DNA of 64,000 bases from Streptomyces sp. NBC_00483. GTDB taxonomy: Bacteria; Actinomycetota; Actinomycetes; Streptomycetales; Streptomycetaceae. The position numbers were made by a program, and so were the translations under genes. The stretch lies in NCBI RefSeq assembly GCF_036013745.1, contig NZ_CP107880.1, forward strand, positions 8,308,001 to 8,372,000, written 5' to 3'. Below, piece by piece: positions 52,755 through 62,215 of this stretch (position 1 is its first letter; each line of letters starts with the position of its first letter). The notes beneath the pieces were generated by a model that saw only the letters and a list, made by a program, of their open reading frames with translations, had not been told where the DNA came from and ran no database searches.

Positions 52755-52818
52755 GCCTTCCCGGTAGCCCTTCGCCCCTCGTGAATGTCCTCGACAACAA
52801 CGAAGTTGGACGGATCTC

Positions 52819-54171
52819 ATGACCACAGGCGACACAACACCCACCCCTCCAGGTGTCGATGGCCCAGGCGTCATCCGCAGGGTGAAGCGATCCGTTCTGC
52901 CGATCGCGTTCCTGCTCTACATGTTCAGCTACATGGACCGCTCCACCATCAGCTACGCGGAGCTGACGATGTCGAAGGACCTCGGCATCGGGCTTGCCAC
53001 CTACGCGGCGGCAGCTTCCGTGTTCTTCATCGTGTACGTGCTCCTGGAAGTACCGAGCAACATCATCATGGCGAAGGTCGGAGCCCGCGCCTGGCTCTCG
53101 CGCATCGCCGTCACCTGGGGACTCGTCACCCTGCTCACCGGCTTCATCGCCAACACGACCCACCTGTACATCGCCCGGGTCGCCCTGGGCATCGCGGAGG
53201 CGGGACTCTTCCCGGGCCTCGTCCTCTATCTCACCTACTGGTTCCTCAGCCAGGACCGCAGCCGCGCACTGGCCGGCATGGTGTTCGCCATGCCCGTCGG
53301 ACTCATCGTCGGCAGTGTGAGCGCCGGCCTGATCCTGGACCACGTCGACTGGTTCGGGCTCGCCTCGTGGCGGTGGCTGTTCGTCCTGCAGGGCCTGCCG
53401 CCGATCCTCCTGGGGCTGTGGACCTTCTTCCGCATGGCCGACCGCCCGGCCAAGGCCCGCTGGCTGAGCAGCGCCGAATCCACCTGGCTCGACAACGAGA
53501 TCAACGCCGACTACCAGGCCAGGGACGGCGCCAACGCGGAAGGAGCCGGCCATCCCGAACTGCGCGCCATCAAGAACCCTCGGGTCCTCCACCTGGCCGT
53601 CGTGTCCTTCCTCGGTGGTGTCGGCACCTACGGCATGACCTTCTTCCTCCCGCAGATCGTCGCGCAGCTGGATTCCGGATACTCACCCACCAACATCGGC
53701 TTCATCGGGGCCCTGCCCTACGTGTGCGCGGCGCTGGCCATGCTGTTCGTCGCACGCTTCTCCGACCGCACCGGCCAACGCAAGGCCGCGGTCATCGGCT
53801 GCCTGCTCACCGCCGTCGCGGGACTCGTCCTGACCATGGTCTTCCGCAACGTTCCCGTGCCGGGACTCATCGGCCTGTGCCTGTTCGCCATCGGCATCGT
53901 CTCGTACATCCCGCCCTTCTTCGCCCTGGCCACTGAAGTGCTCAGCCGCGCTCAGAGCGCTGTCGGGTTCGCAGTCATCAACTCGGTGGCCTCCCTCGGC
54001 GGGTTCGTCGGGCCGCTGCTCATCGGAAAGGTGGCCAAGGAGGGCAACACCGCGTTCGGCCTCATCGTGCCGGCAGTGAGCCTGGCCGTCGCCATCGTGC
54101 TGATGGTGTGTCTGCGGCGGGGCGGCGCCTCTGTGCATGAGGCTCCCCAGATCTCGACGGTGACCGGCTGA
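52819..54171 (+). CDS. MFS anion:cation symporter (ACS family), tartrate/phenylacetate type
   Basis: 450 residues, ATG at 52819. ACS signatures: YMFSYMDRSTISYAELTM in TM1, VLLEVPSNIIMAKVGARAWL in loop 2-3, and ALGIAEAGLFPGLVLYLTYW in TM4-5. The family imports organic anions such as tartrate, 4-hydroxyphenylacetate, phthalate and glucarate. It lies between the PrpD gene and IS copy 1; the run was probably continuous with 55195 before the insertion. Confidence 0.87.
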   Translation: MTTGDTTPTPPGVDGPGVIRRVKRSVLPIAFLLYMFSYMDRSTISYAELTMSKDLGIGLATYAAAASVFFIVYVLLEVPSNIIMAKVGARAWLSRIAVTWGLVTLLTGFIANTTHLYIARVALGIAEAGLFPGLVLYLTYWFLSQDRSRALAGMVFAMPVGLIVGSVSAGLILDHVDWFGLASWRWLFVLQGLPPILLGLWTFFRMADRPAKARWLSSAESTWLDNEINADYQARDGANAEGAGHPELRAIKNPRVLHLAVVSFLGGVGTYGMTFFLPQIVAQLDSGYSPTNIGFIGALPYVCAALAMLFVARFSDRTGQRKAAVIGCLLTAVAGLVLTMVFRNVPVPGLIGLCLFAIGIVSYIPPFFALATEVLSRAQSAVGFAVINSVASLGGFVGPLLIGKVAKEGNTAFGLIVPAVSLAVAIVLMVCLRRGGASVHEAPQISTVTG

Positions 54172-54182
54172 GAGGGCGTTAA

Positions 54183-55067
54183 GAGGTGCTAACAAAGGCG
54201 TTGGACGTGCCGATGAGTGATCAGGCAGGCGGCCAGCCCGAGGAAGGCTTCATGGATGTCGTCACGCCGCTCCCAGCGGATGCGGAGACGACGGAAGCCG
54301 TGCAGCCACGCGATGGTGCGCTCGACCACGTACCGGAAGGTGCCCAGTCCGGTGCCGTGCGGCTGACCGCGTTCGGCAATGACCGGGCGGATGCCGCGCT
54401 GTCGTACCTGGCGCCGGTAGATGTCGTGGTCGTAGCCGCGGTCAGCGAACAACAGGTCCGGCCGCTTGCGTGGCCGTCCGACCGTGCCTGCCACGGCGGG
54501 GACCTTGTCGAGCAGGGGCAGGAGTTGAGTGACGTCGTTGCGGTTGCCGCCGGTCAGCGATACGGCGAGCGGGATGCCCTGGCCGTCGGTGAGCACGTGG
54601 TGCTTGCTGCCCGGCCGCGCGCGGTCGACCGGGCTCGGCCCGCTTTTGGGCCCCGCCGAGCGGCCCGCACGTGCGAGGAATCGATCACCGCCCGGGACCA
54701 GTCCAGCTTGCCCGCCGACCGTAGCTTCTTCAGCAGCACCAGGTGCAGTCCGTCCCACACCCCCGCCTCGTTCCAGGCGGCCAGCCGGCGCCAGCAGGTC
54801 ATGCCCGAGCCGAAGCCCAACTCCTGCGGCAGGTACTCCCATTGGATGCCGGTGTGCAGCACAAAGAGGATCCCGCACAGTGCCTGCCGGTCCGGGACCC
54901 GTGGTCTGCCCTCGACCTTCTTCGGGCCCGGCTTCGGCAGCAACGGCTCGATCATCGACCACAGTTCGTCCGACACGATCCATGGCCGCGACTGACGCTC
55001 TCCCATGACCAGACCTACGGACAGACAGACCGAAACACTCATGATCAGCAGCTTTTGTTAGAGCCTT
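54183..55067 (-). mobile_element. 885-bp IS5-family element, copy 1
   Basis: Terminal inverted repeats: left GAGGTGCTAACAAAGGC, right (reverse strand) AAGGCTCTAACAAAAGC. TAA at 54180-54182 and at 55068-55070 is the 3-bp target duplication. Inserted between the ACS transporter gene and the YciI-like gene. All predicted proteins are identical to those of copy 2 (59087-59971), so transposition was recent. Confidence 0.92.
54189..55006 (-). CDS. IS5-family transposase, orfA/orfB joined by -1 frameshift (copy 1)
   Basis: orfA starts at ATG 55006 (MGERQSRPWIVSDELWSMIE) and stops at 54554; orfB ends at 54189. The classical heptamer CCCAAAA (C CCA AAA, reverse strand of 54644-54650) lies in the overlap, and a -1 slip there gives a 272-residue DDE transposase. 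The first catalytic Asp lies in VIDSSHVRA, the second in LLFADRGYDHD and the Glu in ERTIAWLHGFRRLRIRWERR. The frameshift site is intact, so the element is probably active. Confidence 0.88.
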
Positions 55068-55194
55068 TAAGCCCGCTTTTGATAGCGGCCTCGTCCGGAT
55101 TGGGTGAGGAACCCCGCGGGGGGAGGCTTCCGCGTCCGGCCGGGGATCTTCGGATCCACCCAGAAAATTGTTGCCACGATGAAGGAGAGCATTC

Positions 55195-55494
55195 GTGCCG
55201 TTCGCAATCAGATTCACCGACCGTGACGGGGTTCGCGAAATGAAGAAAGCGCTCCGTGCGGAACATCTCGAATACGTCGAATCGAACAGGTCGCGCATTA
55301 TCGTGAGTGGAGGCACGTTCCCTGACGGTGATGACTTTCCTGTCGGCGGGATCATCATCCTCGACGTCGACACCAGGGCGGAAGCCGTCGAATACATCGA
55401 GAACGATCCGTTCTTCGTGCACGGCATTTTCTCCGAGTATCTCGTCGAGCGTTTCGTCAAGTTCATATTCGACGGCAAGAGGGCTGCTGGCTAA
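55195..55494 (+). CDS. YciI-like small protein
   Basis: 99 residues from a GTG at 55195 preceded by AAGGAGAG. YCII/ferredoxin-like fold: FAIRFTDRDGVREMKKALRA, HLEYVESN, GGTFPDGDDFPVGGIIILDV and YIENDPFFVHGIF. Such proteins often accompany catabolic operons; one relative is muconolactone isomerase-like, but no catalytic role is assured. 64 bp before the alcohol dehydrogenase gene. Confidence 0.8.
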   Translation: MPFAIRFTDRDGVREMKKALRAEHLEYVESNRSRIIVSGGTFPDGDDFPVGGIIILDVDTRAEAVEYIENDPFFVHGIFSEYLVERFVKFIFDGKRAAG

Positions 55495-55558
55495 GCACGG
55501 TTCCACCGGCTTCGCCGACTGGCGATTCCGTCCATCCCAACAACCCTACGGAGTAACA

Positions 55559-56599
55559 ATGAAGGGCGCAGTTTTCCTGGGCGACCGCATCGTTGAGCTC
55601 AGGGACTTCCCCGACCCGCAGCCCGGCCCCGGTGAGGTCGTCGTCGCCATCAAGGCGTCCGGCATGTGTGGCAGCGACCTGCACGTGTACCGAGAACAGG
55701 CAGGTCGGGCCACCACGTCCGGGGAACACATCAACGGACACGAGCCGGCCGGAGTTGTCCACGCCGTGGGCCCTGGTGTGCCACCGGACGCCGCCCGCGT
55801 CGGTGACCGTGTCATGGTCCACCACTACATCGGCTGTACGCGGTGCGACCACTGCCGCTCCGGCTGGCCTCAGATGTGCACCGGGCAGCCGTTCCGTGCC
55901 TTCGGCACCCAAGAACACGGCGGACACGCGCCGTTCATGCGGGTGCCCGCCGCGACCCTGGTCCCGCTCGATGACACGCTGAGCTTCGAGGCGGGAGCCG
56001 CCATCGGCTGCGGCACCGGCACCGCCTGGGGAGGCCTGGAGCGCCTCGGCCACATCGGGGGCAGGAACCTCGCGGTGTTCGGCCAGGGCCCGGTCGGACT
56101 CTCCGCGACCATGCTCGCCACGGCACGCGGCGCCCGGGTCGTCGCGATCGACCCGGAGCCGGCGCGGCGCGCCCACGCCCAACGCTTCGGAGCGGTTGCC
56201 GCGATAGACCCGACGGCCGACCAAGCCCCGAAGGCGCTACGGGAGTTGACCGGGGGAGACGGCGTACCGCTTGTCCTGGAGACCTCGGGCGCCTCATCGG
56301 CGATCAGGGACGGAATCGCGGCCCTCGCCCCGTGGGGGAAGGTCTGCCTGGTCGGACTCGGCGGTGAGGCGCGCTTCGGCACGGTCGACGTGCACCGCAG
56401 CCAGATGACTCTCATGACCTCCTGGACGATGTCCATCGTGCAGCAGCGCCAGTGCGCCGCTTTCATCGCCCGCAACAAGCTCCCGGTCGACGACCTCTTC
56501 ACCCACCGCTGGCGCCTCGATCAAGTCGTCGAGGCCTACCAGGAGTTCGACCGGCAGGCAGCCGGAAAGGCAGCCATCGTCTTCGACGACGCCGCGTAG
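55559..56599 (+). CDS. zinc-dependent alcohol dehydrogenase (paralog 2)
   Basis: 346 residues, ATG at 55559 after GGAGTAAC. Catalytic Cys in SGMCGSD, His-Glu in NGHEPAG, structural zinc lobe GCTRCDHCRSGWPQMC and nucleotide motif VFGQGPVGLSATML. The same zinc lobe spacing and many identical residues link it to the enzyme at 35688. Likely supplies the aldehyde for the ALDH at 58035, which IS copy 2 has split. Confidence 0.88.
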   Translation: MKGAVFLGDRIVELRDFPDPQPGPGEVVVAIKASGMCGSDLHVYREQAGRATTSGEHINGHEPAGVVHAVGPGVPPDAARVGDRVMVHHYIGCTRCDHCRSGWPQMCTGQPFRAFGTQEHGGHAPFMRVPAATLVPLDDTLSFEAGAAIGCGTGTAWGGLERLGHIGGRNLAVFGQGPVGLSATMLATARGARVVAIDPEPARRAHAQRFGAVAAIDPTADQAPKALRELTGGDGVPLVLETSGASSAIRDGIAALAPWGKVCLVGLGGEARFGTVDVHRSQMTLMTSWTMSIVQQRQCAAFIARNKLPVDDLFTHRWRLDQVVEAYQEFDRQAAGKAAIVFDDAA

Positions 56600-56638
56600 C
56601 AGACACCCGTCTATAGGGCCTCAACGAGGAGAGTCCGC

Positions 56639-57973
56639 ATGACAGACGCAAGCGCCCGACGAAGGATCATCGGTGGGTCCTTCGGCAACTTCGTGGAGCT
56701 GTACGACTTCTTCGTCTACGGCTTCTCGGTGCCCATCCTGGCCTCGCACTTCTTCCCGGCAGGTGACTCCACGGCAGGACTGCTCAGTACGTTCGCGGTC
56801 TACGCCGCCGCTTTCCTGATGCGCCCCGTCGGCGGCATCCTCTTCGGCCGGCTCGGCGACCGCCTCGGCCGGGTCAGGATGATGGTGGTCACCGTGGTGA
56901 CCATGGGTGCCTGCACCATGGTCATCGGTCTGGTGCCGACCTACGAACACATCGGCATCGCAGCCACCGTGCTCCTGGTCGCCGCGCGCCTCGGCCAAGG
57001 CCTGTCCATGGGCGGAGAGACCAGCGGCGCCTACAGCTTCCTGCTCGAATCAGCGCCAGAGGGCCGACGTGCCAGGTGGCTCGGATACGGCGCCGCCATG
57101 GCCTTCGCGCCCGCCGCGATCGTCGGCCTGTTCATCGTGGGCCTGCGCAGTGCCATGGGCGACGACGTGTTCCAAGACTGGGGCTGGCGCATCCCCTTCA
57201 TCCTCGGCGGTCTGCTCGGACTGATCGGAGTCCTGCTCCGCGCCCGCCTCAGCGACCCCGAGGAGTTCGTCGAGGCGCGGAAGACGGAACACGTCAAGGA
57301 CCCGCTGCGGGCCGTCTTCAGGACCCAGCGGCGCACCATGCTCAACGCCGGACTGCTCTCCTCGGTCAACGGCCTTGTCACCTACGCACTCAACGGCTAC
57401 CTGTACACGTATCTGCTCACCGTCGTCGGCCTGGACGAGATCCCCGCGCTGCTCGTCACCTCAGCGGGGATCGCGGGCGGCGCGATCCTGTATCCCGTGA
57501 CCGGCGCCATGGCCGACCGCTACGGTCGCAAACCGCTGCTCATCGCTGGCACCCTCTGGACAGTGGCAGGCATCTACCCCGCCTTCGCGCTCGCTTCCAG
57601 CGGCTCCGTCGCGGCCGCCTGCGGCGCCGCCGCCATCCTGATGATCGGCACGGCGCTCACCACCACACCACAATTCGCCGTCCAGACAGAGCTGTTCCCG
57701 ACGTCGATGCGCTACTCCGGGCATGCGATTGCCACCAACCTCGGCAACGCACTCTTCGGTGGCACCGTCGCACTCATCTCGGGAGTACTGGTGAGTGCGA
57801 CCGGATCCTCCGTGGCGCCCGCCTTCTACATCATGGGCGTGAGCGTGTTCGCCTTCGTCGTCGTGCTGTTCACACCAGAGACGAAGGACTTCGACCTCCG
57901 GCACTCGCGCGTCAGGGCCCCCGGTGCGTGCCACGAGGACCGCTCGGCAAAGGAGCCGACTCAAGCTGGCTGA
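56639..57973 (+). CDS. MFS metabolite:H+ symporter (MHS family)
   Basis: 444 residues, ATG at 56639. GSFGNFVELYDFFVYGFSVP in TM1, GRLGDRLGRVRMMV in loop 2-3, LGQGLSMGGETSGAYSFLLE in TM4-5 and TELFPTSMRYSGHAIATNLG near TM11: all MHS signatures. Import of an organic acid or related metabolite is expected. It lies between the alcohol dehydrogenase and ALDH genes with 39- and 61-bp gaps. Confidence 0.86.
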   Translation: MTDASARRRIIGGSFGNFVELYDFFVYGFSVPILASHFFPAGDSTAGLLSTFAVYAAAFLMRPVGGILFGRLGDRLGRVRMMVVTVVTMGACTMVIGLVPTYEHIGIAATVLLVAARLGQGLSMGGETSGAYSFLLESAPEGRRARWLGYGAAMAFAPAAIVGLFIVGLRSAMGDDVFQDWGWRIPFILGGLLGLIGVLLRARLSDPEEFVEARKTEHVKDPLRAVFRTQRRTMLNAGLLSSVNGLVTYALNGYLYTYLLTVVGLDEIPALLVTSAGIAGGAILYPVTGAMADRYGRKPLLIAGTLWTVAGIYPAFALASSGSVAAACGAAAILMIGTALTTTPQFAVQTELFPTSMRYSGHAIATNLGNALFGGTVALISGVLVSATGSSVAPAFYIMGVSVFAFVVVLFTPETKDFDLRHSRVRAPGACHEDRSAKEPTQAG

Positions 57974-59086
57974 CACCACACTCGGCCCCAACTGGTCAGG
58001 AACCAAACCCCACACCGCACCATGGAGGAACTCGATGCACCGGCACACCCGCTACGACCGTCTCTTCATCGGAGGTGAGTGGGTCGAGCCCGCGACCGCA
58101 GAGCGGATCGATGTGATCTCCCCGGTCACGGAGGAGCCGGTCGCTTCCATTCCGTCAGGCTCGCCGGCCGACATGGATCGCGCGGTGGCGGCAGCCCGCG
58201 CCGCGTTCGACGGCGGCTGGGCGACCAGCCCGATCGAGGAACGTATCGGCGTCCTGCAGCGGTTGCGCAACGGGATCGAGGCGAACAGTGAGGAATTGGC
58301 GCAGCTGATCACCCAGGAGATGGGCTGCCCGATCACGCAGTCACGCACCATCCAGGTGGTCGCGCCGCTCGGCGTCCTCGACACCTACTTGAGCCTCGCG
58401 CGCGACTTCCGCTTCGACGAGGTGCGGCGATCCCTCAACGGTGCGGCCGCGCTGGTCACTCGGGAACCGGTGGGCGTGGTCGCCGCCGTCATTCCGTGGA
58501 ACATGCCGTTGTCCATCGCTGTCCAGAAGATCGCGCCCGCGCTCCTGGCCGGTTGCACGGTGGTGCTGAAGCCCTCGCCCGAGGCGCCGCTCAGCTCCTA
58601 CCGTCTCGTCGAGCTGCTCACCGAGGCCGGCCTACCGCCCGGTGTGGTGAACATGGTGCCCGCCGACCGCGAGGCCAGTGAGTACCTCGTCACCCACCTC
58701 GACGTGGACAAGGTGTCGTTCACCGGATCCTCTGTGGCCGGCCGCCGCATCGCCGCCCTGTGCGGCCAGGACCTGCGGCGCGTCAGCCTCGAACTGGGCG
58801 GCAAGTCAGCCGCGTTGATCCTCGACGACGCCGACTTGGACCAGGCCGTCGAAGCGCTGCGCCTCGGCTCCTTCCGCAACAGCGGGCAGATCTGCACCCT
58901 GAAGACACGCATCCTCGTCTCGCCGCGCCGCCACCAGGAACTGCTGGACCGACTGGTGGCCCTCGTCGAGTCCATGCCGCTCGGCGATCCTGGACGCCCC
59001 GAGACCCATATCGGCCCGCTGGTCAGCGCGCGCCAACGAGGGGTGGTCGAGAAGTACCTGGCCATCGCCCGCGACGAGGGCACTAA

Positions 59087-59971
59087 GAGGTGCTAACAAA
59101 GGCGTTGGACGTGCCGATGAGTGATCAGGCAGGCGGCCAGCCCGAGGAAGGCTTCATGGATGTCGTCACGCCGCTCCCAGCGGATGCGGAGACGACGGAA
59201 GCCGTGCAGCCACGCGATGGTGCGCTCGACCACGTACCGGAAGGTGCCCAGTCCGGTGCCGTGCGGCTGACCGCGTTCGGCAATGACCGGGCGGATGCCG
59301 CGCTGTCGTACCTGGCGCCGGTAGATGTCGTGGTCGTAGCCGCGGTCAGCGAACAACAGGTCCGGCCGCTTGCGTGGCCGTCCGACCGTGCCTGCCACGG
59401 CGGGGACCTTGTCGAGCAGGGGCAGGAGTTGAGTGACGTCGTTGCGGTTGCCGCCGGTCAGCGATACGGCGAGCGGGATGCCCTGGCCGTCGGTGAGCAC
59501 GTGGTGCTTGCTGCCCGGCCGCGCGCGGTCGACCGGGCTCGGCCCGCTTTTGGGCCCCGCCGAGCGGCCCGCACGTGCGAGGAATCGATCACCGCCCGGG
59601 ACCAGTCCAGCTTGCCCGCCGACCGTAGCTTCTTCAGCAGCACCAGGTGCAGTCCGTCCCACACCCCCGCCTCGTTCCAGGCGGCCAGCCGGCGCCAGCA
59701 GGTCATGCCCGAGCCGAAGCCCAACTCCTGCGGCAGGTACTCCCATTGGATGCCGGTGTGCAGCACAAAGAGGATCCCGCACAGTGCCTGCCGGTCCGGG
59801 ACCCGTGGTCTGCCCTCGACCTTCTTCGGGCCCGGCTTCGGCAGCAACGGCTCGATCATCGACCACAGTTCGTCCGACACGATCCATGGCCGCGACTGAC
59901 GCTCTCCCATGACCAGACCTACGGACAGACAGACCGAAACACTCATGATCAGCAGCTTTTGTTAGAGCCTT
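59087..59971 (-). mobile_element. 885-bp IS5-family element, copy 2, inside an aldehyde dehydrogenase gene
   Basis: Same length and ends as copy 1. TAA at 59084-59086 and 59972-59974 is the target duplication. Orientation is the same as copy 1, giving a 885-bp direct repeat 4,904 bp apart. The split coding sequence on both sides proves an insertion at this point rather than a deletion between elements. Confidence 0.93.
59093..59910 (-). CDS. IS5-family transposase, orfA/orfB joined by -1 frameshift (copy 2)
   Basis: orfA starts at 59910 and stops at 59458; orfB ends at 59093. CCCAAAA slippery heptamer on the reverse strand at 59548-59554. The translated orfA and orfB products are identical to those of copy 1. 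The DDE residues are intact. Confidence 0.88.
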
Positions 59972-60453
59972 TAAGGCGGTGGTCGGTGGCGGCCGTCCCC
60001 AGGACCTTTCGCGGGGCTGGTACGTCGAACCGACGGTGCTCACCGGGGTCGAGCCGGGCATGCGCATTGCGCAGGAAGAGATCTTTGGCCCGGTCGCCTC
60101 GGTCCTCACCTACGCCGACGAGGACGACGCTGTCGCGATCGCCAACCACTCCACGTACGGCCTGAGCGGCGCCGTCTTCACCTCCGACGTCGATCACGGC
60201 CTGGACATCGCGCGTCGGATCAGGACCGGCATGGTCGAGCTCAACGGCAACCCGTCCGGACCCGGAGCCCCGATGGGCGGCTTCAAGGGGAGCGGCCTCG
60301 GCCGGGAGAACGGACCCGAAGGCCTGGCAACGTACACCGAGTTGAAGTCGATCGGCCTGCCACAGGAAGTGGCGGACCGACTCGCGTAAGCCAGCGACGG
60401 TCGCCCGCATCAACAGCCCCTGAGCAACGAACCACCCCCACCGAGGTACCTAC

Positions 60454-61845
60454 ATGGCCTTCCCGACCAACGACATCGTCCACCACCTGGCGGCGTGCGC
60501 CGCCGAGACCCGGTACGAGGACCTTCCGCCCGAGGCCGCCGAAGCGGCCAAGAAGAGCATCCTGGACACACTCGGAGTGATCCTCGCGGCCAGCGGCACT
60601 GAGCCGGCCGTGCGCGGTGTCATCGACCTGGTCCGGGAGGGCGGCGGCCGCCCGGAGGCATCCGTCCTCGCCTTCGGCGGGAAGGTCCCGGCCATGGCGG
60701 CGGCGTTCGCCAACGGCGCCATGGCGCACTGCCTCGACTACGACGACCAGACCCCGTGGGGCCAGCACTGCTCCAGCTCGATCGTCCCGGCCGCGTTCGC
60801 GGTCGCGGAACGGCAGGGCGGTGTCCGTGGCGCCGACCTCATTGCCGCGGTCGCGGCCGGGCAGGACCTGTTCGCCCGTTTGCGCCGCAACGTCGGCTGG
60901 CGCAAGGACTGGAACCTGTCGACCGTGCTGGGAGTATTCGCCGCGACTGCGGCGGCAGGCCGCGTACTCGGCCTGTCCGGTGAGCGTCTGGCGGACGCCC
61001 TGGGCACCGCGAGCATGCAGTCCAGCGGCGTCATGGAGGTGGTCGCGGGAACAGGCAGCGACCTACGAGCCATGTACGCGGGTTTCTCCGCCAGGGGAGC
61101 GGTCACCGCAGCCCTCCTCGCCCAGAAGGGCATCACAGGTGTCCCGGATCTCTTCGAAGGCGAACACGGCGTTTTCCGCACGTACTTCGGGGGCGTCTAC
61201 GACCGCGAAGCGATCCTCGCCGACCTGGGAACGGACTACCAGGGCGGCGGAACGCTCTACAAGCCCTGGCCGGCGGTCGGCACCGCCCACAGCCACATCC
61301 ACGCCACCATCGGCCTCATGACCGACCACGGCCTGGCCACGGACGACATCGACGAGATCCGCGTCCACGTCGGTGACTACCACGACCTGATGTGCCGTCC
61401 CCTCGACGCCCGTAGAGCCCCGTCCACGCTCGTCGACGCAAAGTTCAGCCTCCCGTTCCTGGTGGCCGTTGCCGCCGTCCGCGGCACCGTCCGGGTGTCG
61501 GACTTCCTGCCTGAGGCGCTGCGGGACACCGAGGTACTGGACGTGGCTCGCAGGGTCGTCCCCGTACCCGACAAGAGCCTTGACTGGACGATGGAACTCC
61601 CGCCGGGGCGTGTGGAGTTGGTGCTGAGTGACGGCCGGCGTGTCAGCCGCACCGGCACCGGTGTTCCGGGTAGTACCGAGGCGCCGATGATGTGGGGCGA
61701 CATCACCCGCAAGTTCGAGGACTGCGCGTCGGCGGCTGTGACTGCTCCGGGCTCGGACAAGGTCCGCAGCGCGGTGCGGCTGGTCCGTGACCTCGACGCG
61801 GTGGACGACGTCACGGAGGTGGTCCGGGCTCTCGCCGCGAACTGA
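60454..61845 (+). CDS. MmgE/PrpD family protein (paralog 2)
   Basis: 463 residues, ATG at 60454. NGAMAHCLDYDDQTPWGQHC with the conserved Asp pair, IVPAAFAVAERQGG, YAGFSARGA, WPAVGTAHSHIHATIG and DARRAPSTLVDAKFSLPF. About two thirds of residues look shared with paralog 1, so the two come from a duplication and may act on consecutive or stereoisomeric acids. It follows the split ALDH by 64 bp; IS copy 2 may reduce its expression by polarity. Confidence 0.86.
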   Translation: MAFPTNDIVHHLAACAAETRYEDLPPEAAEAAKKSILDTLGVILAASGTEPAVRGVIDLVREGGGRPEASVLAFGGKVPAMAAAFANGAMAHCLDYDDQTPWGQHCSSSIVPAAFAVAERQGGVRGADLIAAVAAGQDLFARLRRNVGWRKDWNLSTVLGVFAATAAAGRVLGLSGERLADALGTASMQSSGVMEVVAGTGSDLRAMYAGFSARGAVTAALLAQKGITGVPDLFEGEHGVFRTYFGGVYDREAILADLGTDYQGGGTLYKPWPAVGTAHSHIHATIGLMTDHGLATDDIDEIRVHVGDYHDLMCRPLDARRAPSTLVDAKFSLPFLVAVAAVRGTVRVSDFLPEALRDTEVLDVARRVVPVPDKSLDWTMELPPGRVELVLSDGRRVSRTGTGVPGSTEAPMMWGDITRKFEDCASAAVTAPGSDKVRSAVRLVRDLDAVDDVTEVVRALAAN

Positions 61846-62215
61846 GGCGAGGGCACGTCTCGACGCTGAACTCGTCCTGTGTATACGTTCGCCACGCTTC
61901 ATGGCCCTGTGGGGGGCGAAACTTGTTGCTGCCGGTCAGGCTGTGTATCTGTACTCGCTGATGTCGCCGCCGAGGACTCGACTGTGCAGGAGTCGGCATT
62001 CTCCGCGAGGAACTCGGATTTGATGGCATTGCTGCAGCCGGATGCGTCCGGAGCGGTTTGTAGGAGCGCTTTCGGGGATCGCAGGTGGCTGGTACTGAGC
62101 TTGCAGCGCGGGTTGCCAGAGTTCTTGGAGGCGAGCGCCCACCGGCTGCCGTCGGGATAACGGCTCCCCTTGACATACGGATGCCAGCACCGACTGACAT
62201 GACTCGATTGGGAGA
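61846..62215. other. 370-bp gap between the catabolic island and the right-end genes
   Basis: The sequence is less GC-rich than its surroundings. Short ORFs on both strands (61879-62160 plus; 61936-62190 minus) have no recognisable family and no clear ribosome binding site. Another minus-strand frame ending at 61899 has a readable SRYPDGSRWALASKNSG segment but no start. It may be a gene remnant. Confidence 0.4.

Larger units (their letters stand above)
58035..60389 (+). pseudogene. aldehyde dehydrogenase gene split by IS copy 2
   Basis: The 5' part (58035-59086) encodes the NAD-binding and catalytic domains: VIPWNMPLSIA, FTGSSVAG, catalytic Glu in SLELGGKSAA, catalytic Cys in NSGQICTLKTR. 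It ends in ARDEGTK just before the IS. The 3' part (59972/59975-60389) continues VVGGGRPQDLSRGWYVEP to GLATYTELKS. Removing the IS and one TAA copy (59972-59974) joins ACT-AAG-GCG-GTG in frame and gives a 488-residue ALDH. In the present form the 5' frame runs 10 bp into the IS and stops, so the enzyme is probably inactive. Confidence 0.92.

Noticed and set aside
54186..54995. A 269-codon plus-strand ORF inside the IS (also at 59090-59899)
   Set aside because: It is antisense to the transposase and identical in both copies only because the IS is identical; no recognisable function.
54183..59971. Composite transposon formed by the two IS copies
   Set aside because: Each copy has its own TAA pair and the second cuts a gene whose two halves lie on either side, so the insertions look independent. 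Joint mobility is possible but not shown.
61899..62190. Minus-strand frame with a SRYPDGSRWALASKNSG segment
   Set aside because: No start codon or ribosome binding site within it, and it runs into the frame opposite the 62216 gene; at best a remnant.
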